Position numbers and translations under genes: made by a program | Notes under the pieces: model-generated | Told to the model about the DNA's origin: nothing | Database searches by the model: none | Seen by the model: the letters and a program-made list of their open reading frames with translations, nothing else | Shown here: positions 24,442 through 31,823 of the stretch, piece after piece | Layout: each line of letters starts with the position of its first letter | How positions within the stretch are numbered: the first letter of the stretch is position 1 | Source: Streptomyces colonosanans | Lineage (GTDB): Bacteria; Actinomycetota; Actinomycetes; Streptomycetales; Streptomycetaceae | NCBI RefSeq assembly: GCF_001866645.1 | Contig: NZ_MLYP01000064.1 | Coordinates: forward strand, 1-43,267 | Length of the DNA stretch: 43,267 nucleotides | Reading direction: 5' to 3'

Positions 24442-24467
24442 GGAATGTTGCGGAGCGGGCCGATGTT
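24442..24467 (+). promoter_or_regulatory. SigR-type promoter of sigR-rsrA
   Basis: GGAAT (24442-24446), 18 nt, GTT (24465-24467): an exact match to the SigR promoter consensus as I know it (GGAAT-N18/19-GTT). It lies upstream of sigR, matching the autoregulated sigRp2 promoter of S. coelicolor. Confidence 0.85.
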
Positions 24468-24744
24468 GTGGGGATCAGACAGCATCCTTCGTGCTGCACC
24501 GTCCGTACGAGAGGAAGTCCGCCGCATGGGTTCGACCATCTGCCCTCCCGTCGCCCACCCCCACCCTTCCGCGGACGCGCTGCGCGCGGCACCTCTCGAA
24601 TCCCGTCGCAGTGGCCCTGACCTCGACTGGACGGTGCTGCACACGACGAAAACCGCCCCTATTCGGGCGGCGGCGGGTAAGGATGTTCGTCTATCCTCCG
24701 ATTCCAGTGGAACCGCATTCGGTTCTGCCACGTTGCTGGAGGAG

Positions 24745-25428
24745 GTGGGTCCGGTCACTGGGACCGACGCAGGGGCCGATCACGGCCAGGCGGAGCAGCC
24801 CGAGGGCCAGGGCACGGGTATGGAGTCGTCCGCCGCGCGCAGCGCGCGCTTCGAGCGGGACGCGCTCGAATTCCTCGACCAGATGTACTCGGCCGCGCTG
24901 CGCATGACGCGCAACCCGGCCGACGCCGAGGACCTGGTGCAGGAGACCTATGCGAAGGCGTACGCGTCCTTCCACCAGTTCCGCGAGGGCACCAACCTCA
25001 AGGCGTGGCTGTACCGGATCCTCACCAACACGTTCATCAACTCGTACCGCAAGAAGCAGCGCGAGCCCCAGCGCAGCGCGGCCGAGGAGATCGAGGACTG
25101 GCAGCTCGCGCGCGCCGAGTCGCACATGTCGACCGGTCTGCGTTCCGCCGAGTCGCAGGCGCTCGACCACCTGCCCGACTCGGACGTCAAGGAGGCGCTG
25201 CAGGCGATCCCCGAGGAATTCCGCATCGCCGTCTATCTCGCGGACGTAGAGGGCTTTGCGTACAAGGAGATCGCCGACATCATGGGGACACCCATCGGTA
25301 CGGTGATGTCCCGGCTGCACAGGGGCCGCCGTCAACTGCGCGGCATGCTCGAGGACTACGCCCGTGAGCGCGGGCTGGTCCCGGCCGGGGCCGGAGAGGC
25401 GAACGAAGCGAAAGGCTCGGGCTCATGA
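24745..25428 (+). CDS. sigR: RNA polymerase ECF sigma factor SigR (thiol-oxidative stress)
   Basis: A 227-residue ECF sigma factor directing transcription of thioredoxin and other disulfide-stress genes. Sigma-2 begins near residue 36 (FERDALEFLDQMYSAALRMT ... AWLYRILTNTFINSYRKKQ). Sigma-4 begins near residue 152 (LQAIPEEFRIAVYLADVEGF, GTVMSRLHRGRRQLR). GTG 24745 is preceded by GGAGG and gives the length of S. coelicolor SigR. The frame continues upstream to ATG 24526 (MGSTICPPVAHP), which has GAGGA 10 nt before it and lies about 50 nt after the SigR-type promoter. This fits the longer, unstable induced isoform (SigR') described in S. coelicolor. The stop overlaps rsrA (ATGA). Confidence 0.95.
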   Translation: MGPVTGTDAGADHGQAEQPEGQGTGMESSAARSARFERDALEFLDQMYSAALRMTRNPADAEDLVQETYAKAYASFHQFREGTNLKAWLYRILTNTFINSYRKKQREPQRSAAEEIEDWQLARAESHMSTGLRSAESQALDHLPDSDVKEALQAIPEEFRIAVYLADVEGFAYKEIADIMGTPIGTVMSRLHRGRRQLRGMLEDYARERGLVPAGAGEANEAKGSGS

Positions 25429-25727
25429 GCTGCGGAGAGCCGCATGAGACGGACTGCAGTGAGGTCCTCGACCATCTCTACGAGTTCCTCGACAGCGAGA
25501 TGCCGGACATGGACCGCACCAAGATCCAGCACCACTTCGAGGAATGCTCGCCGTGCCTGGAGAAGTACGGCCTGGAGCAGGCCGTGAAGAAGCTGGTCAA
25601 GCGGTGCTGCGGCCATGACGATGTGCCGAGCGACCTCCGGGCGAAGGTCATGGGCCGCATCGAGCTGATCCGCTCGGGCGAGACGGTGCCCGACCATGAC
25701 GTGACCGCGGCACCGCAGGAGTCCTGA
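25425..25727 (+). CDS. rsrA: zinc-binding redox anti-sigma factor RsrA
   Basis: A 100-residue ZAS-family anti-sigma factor that holds SigR inactive in reducing conditions and releases it when a disulfide forms and zinc is lost. All key residues of the S. coelicolor protein are present at the same positions: Cys3, Cys11, His37, Cys41, Cys44, Cys61 and Cys62, in HHFEECSPCLEKYG and KRCCGHDD contexts. The ATG overlaps the sigR stop, giving translational coupling and matched stoichiometry. It is a few residues shorter than S. coelicolor RsrA at the C-terminus (ends VTAAPQES). Confidence 0.96.
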   Translation: MSCGEPHETDCSEVLDHLYEFLDSEMPDMDRTKIQHHFEECSPCLEKYGLEQAVKKLVKRCCGHDDVPSDLRAKVMGRIELIRSGETVPDHDVTAAPQES

Positions 25728-25963
25728 ACTCCCGTTCGAGGTACGCACAGGGCCGAGCCCGGTGGCTCGTCGCCGCTGTCCTCCCGCCGATTGTCCTCCC
25801 GTCGGCCATCGGACCCGTCACCGGCCAGAGCGCTGCACAGGGGCGCTCTTATCCTGTCGGCAGCGGGGTAACCGATGGGTAATGAGCGCCTGTCCGGCCG
25901 TACGTGGTTGGATGCGAGGAGAGGGCGTTGGGGGCATCGGTCGGTCCGTGGCCCCGCAGGCGT

Positions 25964-26006
25964 CAAGGGACCGGCAGGCGGGTAGCGCAAGGGACTGGCA
26001 GGCGGG
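25964..26006 (+). repeat. 24-bp-period tandem repeat before TPR gene
   Basis: CAAGGGACCGGCAGGCGGG (25964-25982) recurs with one change at 25988-26006, ending 4 bp before the chosen GTG start. Each copy carries a GGCGGG that could act as ribosome site. The wider gap 25728-26010 shows nothing else I can name. Confidence 0.7.
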
Positions 26007-26010
26007 AATC

Positions 26011-26991
26011 GTGAGGATCTTCGGGAAGGGACGGCACCGGCCCTCCGCCTCCTGGCGGCAGGCCACCGACCGGGCGTTCACACTGATCGGTGACGGCCGG
26101 TACGAGGACGCGGGAGCGCTGCTGACCCGCGCCGCGGACCTGGAGCCCTGGCTGTCGGAGTCCTGGTTCAACCTCGCCCTGCTGCACAAGTTCCGCCATG
26201 ACTGGGAGCAGGCCCGCGCTGCCGGGCTGCGCGCCGTGGCCCTGCTCGAGAAGGAGACCGGGGCGCCCGACTGGTGGAACGTGGGCATCGCCGCCACCGC
26301 CCTGCAGGACTGGCCGCTGGCCCGCCGCGCCTGGCAGGCGTACGGCCTCAGGGTTCCGGGGGGCGCCGCCGTCTCCGGCGAGCCGACCGGGATGGAGCTG
26401 GGCAGCGCGGCCGTGCGGCTGTCGCCGGAGGGCGAGGCCGAGGTCGTGTGGGGGCGCAGGCTGGATCCCGCCCGTATCGAGGTGCTCTCCATTCCGCTGC
26501 CGTCCTCGGGGCGCCGCTGGGGCGAGGTGGTGCTGCACGACGGCGTACCGCACGGTGAGCGCACGACGGCCGCCGGGCACGCGTATCCCGTCTTCGACGA
26601 GATCGAGCTGTGGGCGCCCTCGCCGGTGCCCACTTGGGTCGTGCTGCTGGAGGCCGCGTCCGAGGACGACCGGGACGCGCTGGAGCAGCTGGCCGCCGAC
26701 GCGGGCTTCGCCGCCGAGGACTGGTCCTCGTCCGTGCGGCTGCTGTGCCGCATGTGCTCCGAGTCCCGGATGCCGTCCGACGAGGGCGACGGCGAGCACC
26801 TGGATCCGCACGACCACAGCGAGCCCGGGCATCCCGGACCGCTGGGGCACCGCACGGACGGGCAGCTGTGGATGCCCGAGCGCGAGTGCGGCATCGCGGC
26901 GCCCGCCTCGCTGGTGCGCGGGTTGCTCGACGGCTGGGTCGCGGACAGCCCGGACTCCCGGGACTGGCGGGACCTCGAAGAGGTCTGCTGA
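26011..26991 (+). CDS. TPR-domain protein downstream of sigR-rsrA
   Basis: A 326-residue soluble protein. The N-terminus after GTG 26011 (RIFGKGRHRPSASWRQA) leads into two or three TPR-like helix pairs (ATDRAFTLIGDGRYEDAGAL, SESWFNLALLHKFRHDWEQA, DWWNVGIAATALQDWPLARR). The remainder is a beta-rich region of unknown fold with EVVWGRRLDPARIEVLSIPL and FDEIELWAPSPVPTWVVLLE. A His/Asp/Gly-rich loop (about residues 255-285) follows, and the Cys-containing LLCRMCSES could bind metal. Longer starts (ATG 25882 or 25912) are possible in frame, but they would translate the tandem repeat. The family is conserved beside sigR in Streptomyces, as I recall, but no role is known. Confidence 0.7.
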   Translation: MRIFGKGRHRPSASWRQATDRAFTLIGDGRYEDAGALLTRAADLEPWLSESWFNLALLHKFRHDWEQARAAGLRAVALLEKETGAPDWWNVGIAATALQDWPLARRAWQAYGLRVPGGAAVSGEPTGMELGSAAVRLSPEGEAEVVWGRRLDPARIEVLSIPLPSSGRRWGEVVLHDGVPHGERTTAAGHAYPVFDEIELWAPSPVPTWVVLLEAASEDDRDALEQLAADAGFAAEDWSSSVRLLCRMCSESRMPSDEGDGEHLDPHDHSEPGHPGPLGHRTDGQLWMPERECGIAAPASLVRGLLDGWVADSPDSRDWRDLEEVC

Positions 26992-27091
26992 CCCCGGTCC
27001 ACTCTCGGGATACCGGGGAAGGTACGCGCCTGCGCCCCGTAGGCTGTACTCGCAGGTTTTCTCAGAGGTTGCAGGAAGGCGTACGTCGGTC

Positions 27092-27742
27092 ATGGCGCAG
27101 CAGGACACCGATCAGCAGCACGCGGGCGTGCTCCCCGTGGACGACGAGGGCTTCGTCATCGACACCGAGGACTGCGAGGAGCGCGAGGCGGCCTGGCGCG
27201 AGCGCGGGACGTCGCGGCCGATCACGGTCGTCGGGAACCCGGTGCTGCACAAGGAGTGCAAGGACGTCACCGAGTTCGGCGAGGAGCTTCAGCAGCTGGT
27301 CGCGGACATGTTCACCAGCCAGCGCACCGCCGAGGGCGTGGGCCTTGCCGCCAACCAGATCGGCGTCGACCTGAAGGTCTTCGTCTACGACTGCCTGGAC
27401 GACGAGGGCAGGCGGCACGTCGGTGTCGTCTGCAACCCCAAGCTGGTCGACCTGCCCGCGGACATGCGCCGCCTGGACGACAGCAACGAGGGCTGCCTGT
27501 CCGTGCCGACCGCGTACGCGCCGCTCGCCCGCCCCGACTACGCCGAGGTCACCGGGCAGGACGAGAAGGGCAACCCGGTCAAGGTGCGCGGCACCGGCTA
27601 CTTCGCCCGATGCCTGCAGCACGAGACGGACCACCTGTACGGCTACCTCTACATCGACCGACTCTCCAAGCGTGAACGCAAGGACGCGCTGCGGCAGATG
27701 GCCGAGAACGAGCCCCGCTACCCCGTGGTGGCCAACGACTGA
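27092..27742 (+). CDS. def: peptide deformylase
   Basis: A 216-residue peptide deformylase removing the formyl group from nascent proteins. The three active-site motifs are GVGLAANQIG (from residue 82), EGCLSVP (Cys135) and QHETDHL (His177, Glu178, His181), where Cys and the two His ligate the metal. An N-terminal extension of about 40 acidic residues (DDEGFVIDTEDCEEREAAWR) precedes the catalytic domain. Start ATG 27092 (MAQQDTDQQH) after GCAGGAAGG. A hexamer TAGGCT at 27040-27045 may be the -10 region. Ends at a strong terminator. Confidence 0.95.
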   Translation: MAQQDTDQQHAGVLPVDDEGFVIDTEDCEEREAAWRERGTSRPITVVGNPVLHKECKDVTEFGEELQQLVADMFTSQRTAEGVGLAANQIGVDLKVFVYDCLDDEGRRHVGVVCNPKLVDLPADMRRLDDSNEGCLSVPTAYAPLARPDYAEVTGQDEKGNPVKVRGTGYFARCLQHETDHLYGYLYIDRLSKRERKDALRQMAENEPRYPVVAND

Positions 27743-27830
27743 GCCGCCCGCCGGACGGCCTGCGGCGCCCCGCCGCATGGCCGCTGAACGGCCTTGCCTC
27801 TCACGAGAGTTGGGCGAGCAGGCCCTGAAG

Positions 27831-27869
27831 AACGGCGCCCGGCCGGGCATCCCCCGGCCGGGCGCCGTT
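27831..27869 (+). terminator. terminator after def
   Basis: Perfect 17-bp inverted repeat (AACGGCGCCCGGCCGGG and its complement) with 5-nt loop, followed by a CTGTCGTTCGT stretch. Confidence 0.85.
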
Positions 27870-27895
27870 CTGTCGTTCGTATGCGACGCACATCC

Positions 27896-28064
27896 GATCC
27901 CTTATGTACATCAACTGATCCCTTACCAGTCACAGAAGGGGCATTTTCGGCACCGCAGGGTAGTGAATGAGCAAATCCATTCCCAGCCCGGTCAGTTGTA
28001 GGGCTGAATGGAAAGGACGGGGGATATACAACGGCGCACACCCCGGCACGGCAGGAGGGGTGTG
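27896..28064 (+). promoter_or_regulatory. upstream region of the terpene operon with direct and inverted repeats
   Basis: The 225-bp gap before the terpene synthase gene holds the direct repeat GATCCCTTA (27896-27904 and 27917-27925, exactly 21 bp or two helical turns apart). It also holds CAGCCC/GGGCTG (27984-27989, 28001-28006), a TATACA hexamer (28025-28030) and a hairpin CACACCCC/GGGGTGTG (28037-28064). The direct repeats look like an activator or repressor site; the regulator is unknown. Confidence 0.4.
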
Positions 28065-28094
28065 ACGCCACCGGCGGCTGAGAGGGGTTTGTCC

Positions 28095-29177
28095 GTGCCA
28101 GCTTTCCCGCACAGCACTTCATCGACGACCGCGGTTGCGGTGCCATCGGCGCTGTCCCTGCCGGTGATCGAGACCGCGTTTCCTCGTCAACTGCACCCGT
28201 ATTGGCCCCGCCTGCAGGAGAGGACACGCTCCTGGCTGCTGGAAAAGCGGCTCATGCCGGCGGACAAGGTCGAAGAGCACGCCGACGGGCTCTGCTACAC
28301 CGACCTCATGGCGGGCTACTACATCGGAGCGCCCGACGAGGTCCTGCAGGCGATAGCCGACTACAGCGCGTGGTTCTTCGTCTGGGACGACCGCCACGAC
28401 CGCGACATCGTGCACCGGCGGCCGATCGCCTGGCGGAGGCTCAGGTTCCAGCTCCATGTGGCTCTGGGCTCCCCCAGGGGCCATCTACACCATCCGGATC
28501 CCCTGGTCGCGGGGTTCGCGGACAGTGTGGTGCGGCTGTACGCGTTCCTCGGCCCGAAGTGGAACGCACGCTTCGCCCGGCACTTCCACGCGGTGATCGA
28601 GGCGTACGACCGCGAGTTCCGCAACCGCACCTCCGGGGTCGTCCCGACGGTCGACGCCTATCTCGAACTACGGCGGCTCACCTTCGCGCACCGGATCTGG
28701 ACCGACCTGCTGGAGCCGAGCGCGCAGTGCGAACTGCCCGAAGCGGTGCGGAAACACCCGGCGTACCGGCGTGCAGCACTGCTGAGCCAGGAATTCGCCG
28801 CCTGGTACAACGACCTGTGCTCGCTCCCCAAAGAGATTGCGGGAGATGAGGTCCACAATCTCGGAATCAGTCTCATCCATCATCAGGGGATGACGGTCGA
28901 GGAGGCCGTCACGGAAATACGGCGACGGGTTGAGGAATGCGTGTCCGAATTCCTTGTCGCCGAAAAGGAGGTGCTGCGGTTTGCCGACACCCTTGCGGAC
29001 GGCACCGTGCCGGGCAGGGAATTGAGCCTCGCCGTGAAGGCGATCGTCGCGAATATGCGCAACTGGTTCAGCGCCGTGTACTGGTTCCACCACGAGTCCG
29101 GCAGGTACATGGTCGACAGCTGGGACGACCGCTCGACGCCCCCGTATGTCAACAACGAAGCGGCAGGTGAGAAATGA
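28095..29177 (+). CDS. cyc1: epi-isozizaene synthase (class I sesquiterpene cyclase)
   Basis: A 360-residue terpene cyclase converting farnesyl diphosphate to (+)-epi-isozizaene, the tricyclic precursor of albaflavenone. The Mg-binding motifs are at the places known from the S. coelicolor enzyme: the Asp-rich DDRHD at 98-102 and the NSE triad NDLCSLPKE at 239-247. Long stretches, such as LMPADKVEE, GLCYTDLMAGYY and the end SWDDRSTPPYVNNEAAGEK, are as in that enzyme, so I am confident of the specificity. GTG 28095 is preceded by GAGAGGGG at 7 nt. The stop overlaps the P450 start (ATGA), making a two-gene operon. Confidence 0.95.
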   Translation: MPAFPHSTSSTTAVAVPSALSLPVIETAFPRQLHPYWPRLQERTRSWLLEKRLMPADKVEEHADGLCYTDLMAGYYIGAPDEVLQAIADYSAWFFVWDDRHDRDIVHRRPIAWRRLRFQLHVALGSPRGHLHHPDPLVAGFADSVVRLYAFLGPKWNARFARHFHAVIEAYDREFRNRTSGVVPTVDAYLELRRLTFAHRIWTDLLEPSAQCELPEAVRKHPAYRRAALLSQEFAAWYNDLCSLPKEIAGDEVHNLGISLIHHQGMTVEEAVTEIRRRVEECVSEFLVAEKEVLRFADTLADGTVPGRELSLAVKAIVANMRNWFSAVYWFHHESGRYMVDSWDDRSTPPYVNNEAAGEK

Positions 29178-30577
29178 CCCTCGAATCCTCCCCCGGCCTT
29201 CCGGCCGCGCCGGCGCGGGCAGCGTCCTCGCGCCCCGGGGGCCCCGCGCGGTTGCGTGTTCCGCCGCTCGCCGGCGGTGGCGTACCCCTTCTCGGCCACG
29301 GCTGGAAGCTGGCCCGCGACCCGCTGGGCTTCCTGGGCCGGCTGCGGGACCACGGTGAGGTCGTGCGGCTGAGGCTCGGCCCGAAGACGGTGTACGCGGT
29401 CACCACCCCGGAACTGACCGGAGAGCTTGCGCTCAGCACCGACTACCAGATCGGCGGCGCGCTGTGGGAGTCCCTCGAAGGCCTCCTCGGCAAGCAGGGG
29501 GTGGCCACCACGAACGGTCCGCTGCACCGGCGTCAGCGGCGGGCGATCCAGCCCGCGTTCCGGCGGGAGGCCATCCCGGCCTACGGACCGGTCATGGAGG
29601 AGGAGGCGTACGCGCTGGTGGAGCGCTGGGGGTCCCTCCGGACCCTCGACGTCACCGCCGAATCGTTCCGTGTGGCCGTCCGTGTCGTCGCCCGCTGCCT
29701 GATGCGTGGCGGATACATGGACGAGCGGTCCGACCGGATATGCGCCGCACTCGTCACGCTCTTCTCCAGCATGTACCAGCGCATGGTGCTGCCGCTGGGA
29801 CCGCTGTATCGCCTGCCTCTTCCGGCCAACCGTGAATTCAACCGGGCATTGGCCGATCTGCATCTCCTGGTCGATGAGATCATCGCTGCCCGCCGGGCGT
29901 CGGGGCAAAGGCCGGACGATTTGCTGACGGCCTTGCTGGAGGCGAAGGACGAGAACGGCGAGCCCATCGGGGAACAGGAGATTCACGATCAGGTCATCGC
30001 CATAGTCACCGCCGGCAGTGAAACGGTGGGATCCATGGTGATGTCGCTCCTACAGGTCCTCACGAACCACCCCGATCAGGCGGACAAGATCCGTGACGAG
30101 GTGAAAACCGTCGTGGGTGATCGGCCGGTCGCATTCGGCGATGTCCGAAAGTTGACGCACACCGCGAATGTCATCGTCGAGGCAATGCGTTTGCGTCCCG
30201 CCGTATGGATATTGACGCGGCGGGCGGTGGCCGACGCCGAACTCGGCGGGTACCGCATCCCGGCCGGGGCGGACGTCGTGTACAGCCCGTACGCGATCCA
30301 GCGCGACCCCCGGTCGTACGGCCGGCACGCGGAGTTCGACCCCGGCCGCTGGCTCCCGGAGCGCGCCAAGGACGTTCCCAAGTATGCGATGAGCCCGTTC
30401 GGAGTGGGCAACCGGAAGTGCCCGGGCGACCACTTCTCGATGGCCGAACTCACGCTCGTCACGGCGGTGGTGGCGTCCTCCTTCCGTTTCGAGCAGGCGC
30501 CCGGGTCCGATGACCGGCCCCGCATCGGCATCACGCTCCGCCCACGCCGGCTGCGCTTGCGGGCCATGCCTCGGTGA
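29174..30577 (+). CDS. cytochrome P450 CYP170A (epi-isozizaene 5-monooxygenase)
   Basis: A 467-residue cytochrome P450 that oxidises epi-isozizaene in two steps through albaflavenol to albaflavenone. The haem-binding loop is FGVGNRKCPGDHF (Cys416); the I-helix has TAGSETV; the ExxR pair is in VEAMRLRP. It overlaps the cyclase gene by 4 bp, ensuring paired expression. S. coelicolor CYP170A1 is also reported to have a second, terpene-synthase active site using a DDLLT segment. The same DDLLT is present here at 248-252 (RPDDLLTALLEAKDENGEP), so the moonlighting activity may be kept. The N-terminus is Pro/Ala-rich and somewhat longer than in the S. coelicolor protein. Confidence 0.93.
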   Translation: MTLESSPGLPAAPARAASSRPGGPARLRVPPLAGGGVPLLGHGWKLARDPLGFLGRLRDHGEVVRLRLGPKTVYAVTTPELTGELALSTDYQIGGALWESLEGLLGKQGVATTNGPLHRRQRRAIQPAFRREAIPAYGPVMEEEAYALVERWGSLRTLDVTAESFRVAVRVVARCLMRGGYMDERSDRICAALVTLFSSMYQRMVLPLGPLYRLPLPANREFNRALADLHLLVDEIIAARRASGQRPDDLLTALLEAKDENGEPIGEQEIHDQVIAIVTAGSETVGSMVMSLLQVLTNHPDQADKIRDEVKTVVGDRPVAFGDVRKLTHTANVIVEAMRLRPAVWILTRRAVADAELGGYRIPAGADVVYSPYAIQRDPRSYGRHAEFDPGRWLPERAKDVPKYAMSPFGVGNRKCPGDHFSMAELTLVTAVVASSFRFEQAPGSDDRPRIGITLRPRRLRLRAMPR

Positions 30578-30594
30578 CCTGCCGGTGCTCCGGC

Positions 30595-30641
30595 ACCGGC
30601 GCACGTTCAGGCGGCCTGCGGGCCCCTGAACGTGCGCCGGT
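30595..30641. terminator. large hairpin after the P450 gene
   Basis: Perfect 17-bp inverted repeat (ACCGGCGCACGTTCAGG and its complement) with a 13-nt loop, 17 bp after the P450 stop. It overlaps the last codons of the AraC remnant on the other strand and can end transcription from both sides. Confidence 0.75.
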
Positions 30642-30720
30642 AGGCGTTCGGCGTGGCGCCCAGGGCGCGGGCGAACTGATGGCGCAGCGCCGCCGCGGTG
30701 CCGAAGCCGGTGCGGTCCGG
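30607..30720 (-). pseudogene. nrdS: C-terminal remnant of an AraC-family regulator, probably nrdS
   Basis: On the minus strand the last 38 or so codons before a TGA at 30607 read DRTGFGTAAALRHQFARALG then ATPNAYRRTFRGP. This is the unmistakable second helix-turn-helix end of an AraC/XylS regulator (GFGTAAALRHQF, then the PxxYRR motif). Upstream of Asp at 30715 the similarity stops at once and nrdB begins 37 bp away, so the rest of the gene is gone. In S. coelicolor the class Ia reductase operon is nrdA-nrdB-nrdS with nrdS encoding an AraC-like protein at this position, so this is most simply a decayed nrdS. Confidence 0.75.
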
Positions 30721-30756
30721 TGAAGCCGGGCAGCGCGAGGCGGCGTTCGGCGACGA

Positions 30757-31764
30757 TCAGAAGTCCTCGTCGAGGTCGACGGTGCCCTCCACCGCGATCT
30801 GGTACGCCGACGGACGCCGCTCGAAGAAGTTGGTCAGCTCCTGAACCCCCTGAAGCTCCATGAAGGAGAAGGGGTTCTCGGAGCCGTACACCGGGGCGAA
30901 GCCGAGACGCGCGAGGCGCTGGTCGGCGACGCACTCCAGGTACTGCCGCATCGAGTCGGTGTTCATGCCCGGCAGGCCGTCACCGCACAGGTCGCGCGCG
31001 AACTGCAGCTCGGCCTCGACGGCCTCCCGGAGCATGTCCGTCACCTGCTGCCGCAGTTCGTCGTCGAAGAGGTCCGGCTCCTCCTTGCGGACGGTGTCCA
31101 CGACCTCGAAGGCGAAGCTCATGTGCATCGTCTCGTCACGGAACACCCAGTTGGTGCCGGTGGCGAGGCCGTGCAGCAGACCCCGGCTGCGGAACCAGTA
31201 GACGTACGCGAAGGCGCCGTAGAAGAAGAGCCCTTCGATGCACGCGGCGAAGCAGATGAGGTTGAGCAGGAAACGGCGGCGGTCCGCCTTGGTCTCCAGC
31301 CGGTCGATCTTCTCAACCGAGTCCATCCACCGGAAGCAGAACTGCGCCTTCTCCCGGATGGAGGGGATGTTCTCGACCGCCGCGAAGGCGGCGGCCCGCT
31401 CGTCCGGGTCGGGCAGGTAGGTGTCCAGCAGCGTCAGATAGAACTGGACATGGACCGCCTCCTCGAAGAGCTGCCGCGAGAGATACAGCCGCGCCTCGGG
31501 GGAGTTGATGTGCTTGTAGAGGGTCAGCACGAGGTTGTTCGCCACGATCGAGTCGCCCGTCGCGAAGAACGCGACCAGACGGCTGATCATGTGCTGCTCA
31601 CCGGGCGAGAGCTTCGCGAGGTCGGCGACGTCCGAGTGGAGGTCGACCTCCTCCACGGTCCAGGTGTTCTTGATGGCGTCCCGGTAGCGCTCGTAGAAGT
31701 CGGGGTAGCGCATCGGGCGGAGCGTCAGCTCGAAGCCGGGGTCGAGCAGGTTGGTGTTACGCAT
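30757..31764 (-). CDS. nrdB: class Ia ribonucleotide reductase, small (radical) subunit
   Basis: A 335-residue ferritin-like R2 subunit carrying the di-iron/tyrosyl radical used by NrdA to make deoxyribonucleotides aerobically. Iron ligands are visible in AFFATGDSIVANN (Asp), FEEAVHVQFY (Glu, His), LICFAACIEGLFFYG (Glu) and FRDETMHMSF (Glu, His). The Tyr four residues after the first His (EEAVHVQFY) fits the radical tyrosine, so this is a Tyr-containing class Ia enzyme rather than the Phe-containing Ic type. I used ATG 31764 (MRNTNLLDPGFEL); the ribosome site is weak and GGAGG is about 25 nt upstream. It lies 59 bp after nrdA. Confidence 0.93.
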   Translation of the reverse strand: MRNTNLLDPGFELTLRPMRYPDFYERYRDAIKNTWTVEEVDLHSDVADLAKLSPGEQHMISRLVAFFATGDSIVANNLVLTLYKHINSPEARLYLSRQLFEEAVHVQFYLTLLDTYLPDPDERAAAFAAVENIPSIREKAQFCFRWMDSVEKIDRLETKADRRRFLLNLICFAACIEGLFFYGAFAYVYWFRSRGLLHGLATGTNWVFRDETMHMSFAFEVVDTVRKEEPDLFDDELRQQVTDMLREAVEAELQFARDLCGDGLPGMNTDSMRQYLECVADQRLARLGFAPVYGSENPFSFMELQGVQELTNFFERRPSAYQIAVEGTVDLDEDF

Positions 31765-31823
31765 CGTTTCTGTCGGCGCGAGGCGCCGTCCTCCAAGGGC
31801 GGTGGTCGGGTGGCGGGCGGGAG

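Noticed and set aside
27001..27060. SigR-dependent promoter before def
   Set aside because: GGAAG is present, but no GTT occurs at 18-19 nt spacing.
28037..28087. TPP riboswitch before the terpene synthase (hairpin with GGGGTGTG and GGCTGAGAGG)
   Set aside because: The CTGAGA-like string is there, but the required downstream ACCTGA / GGNTAATACC elements are absent.
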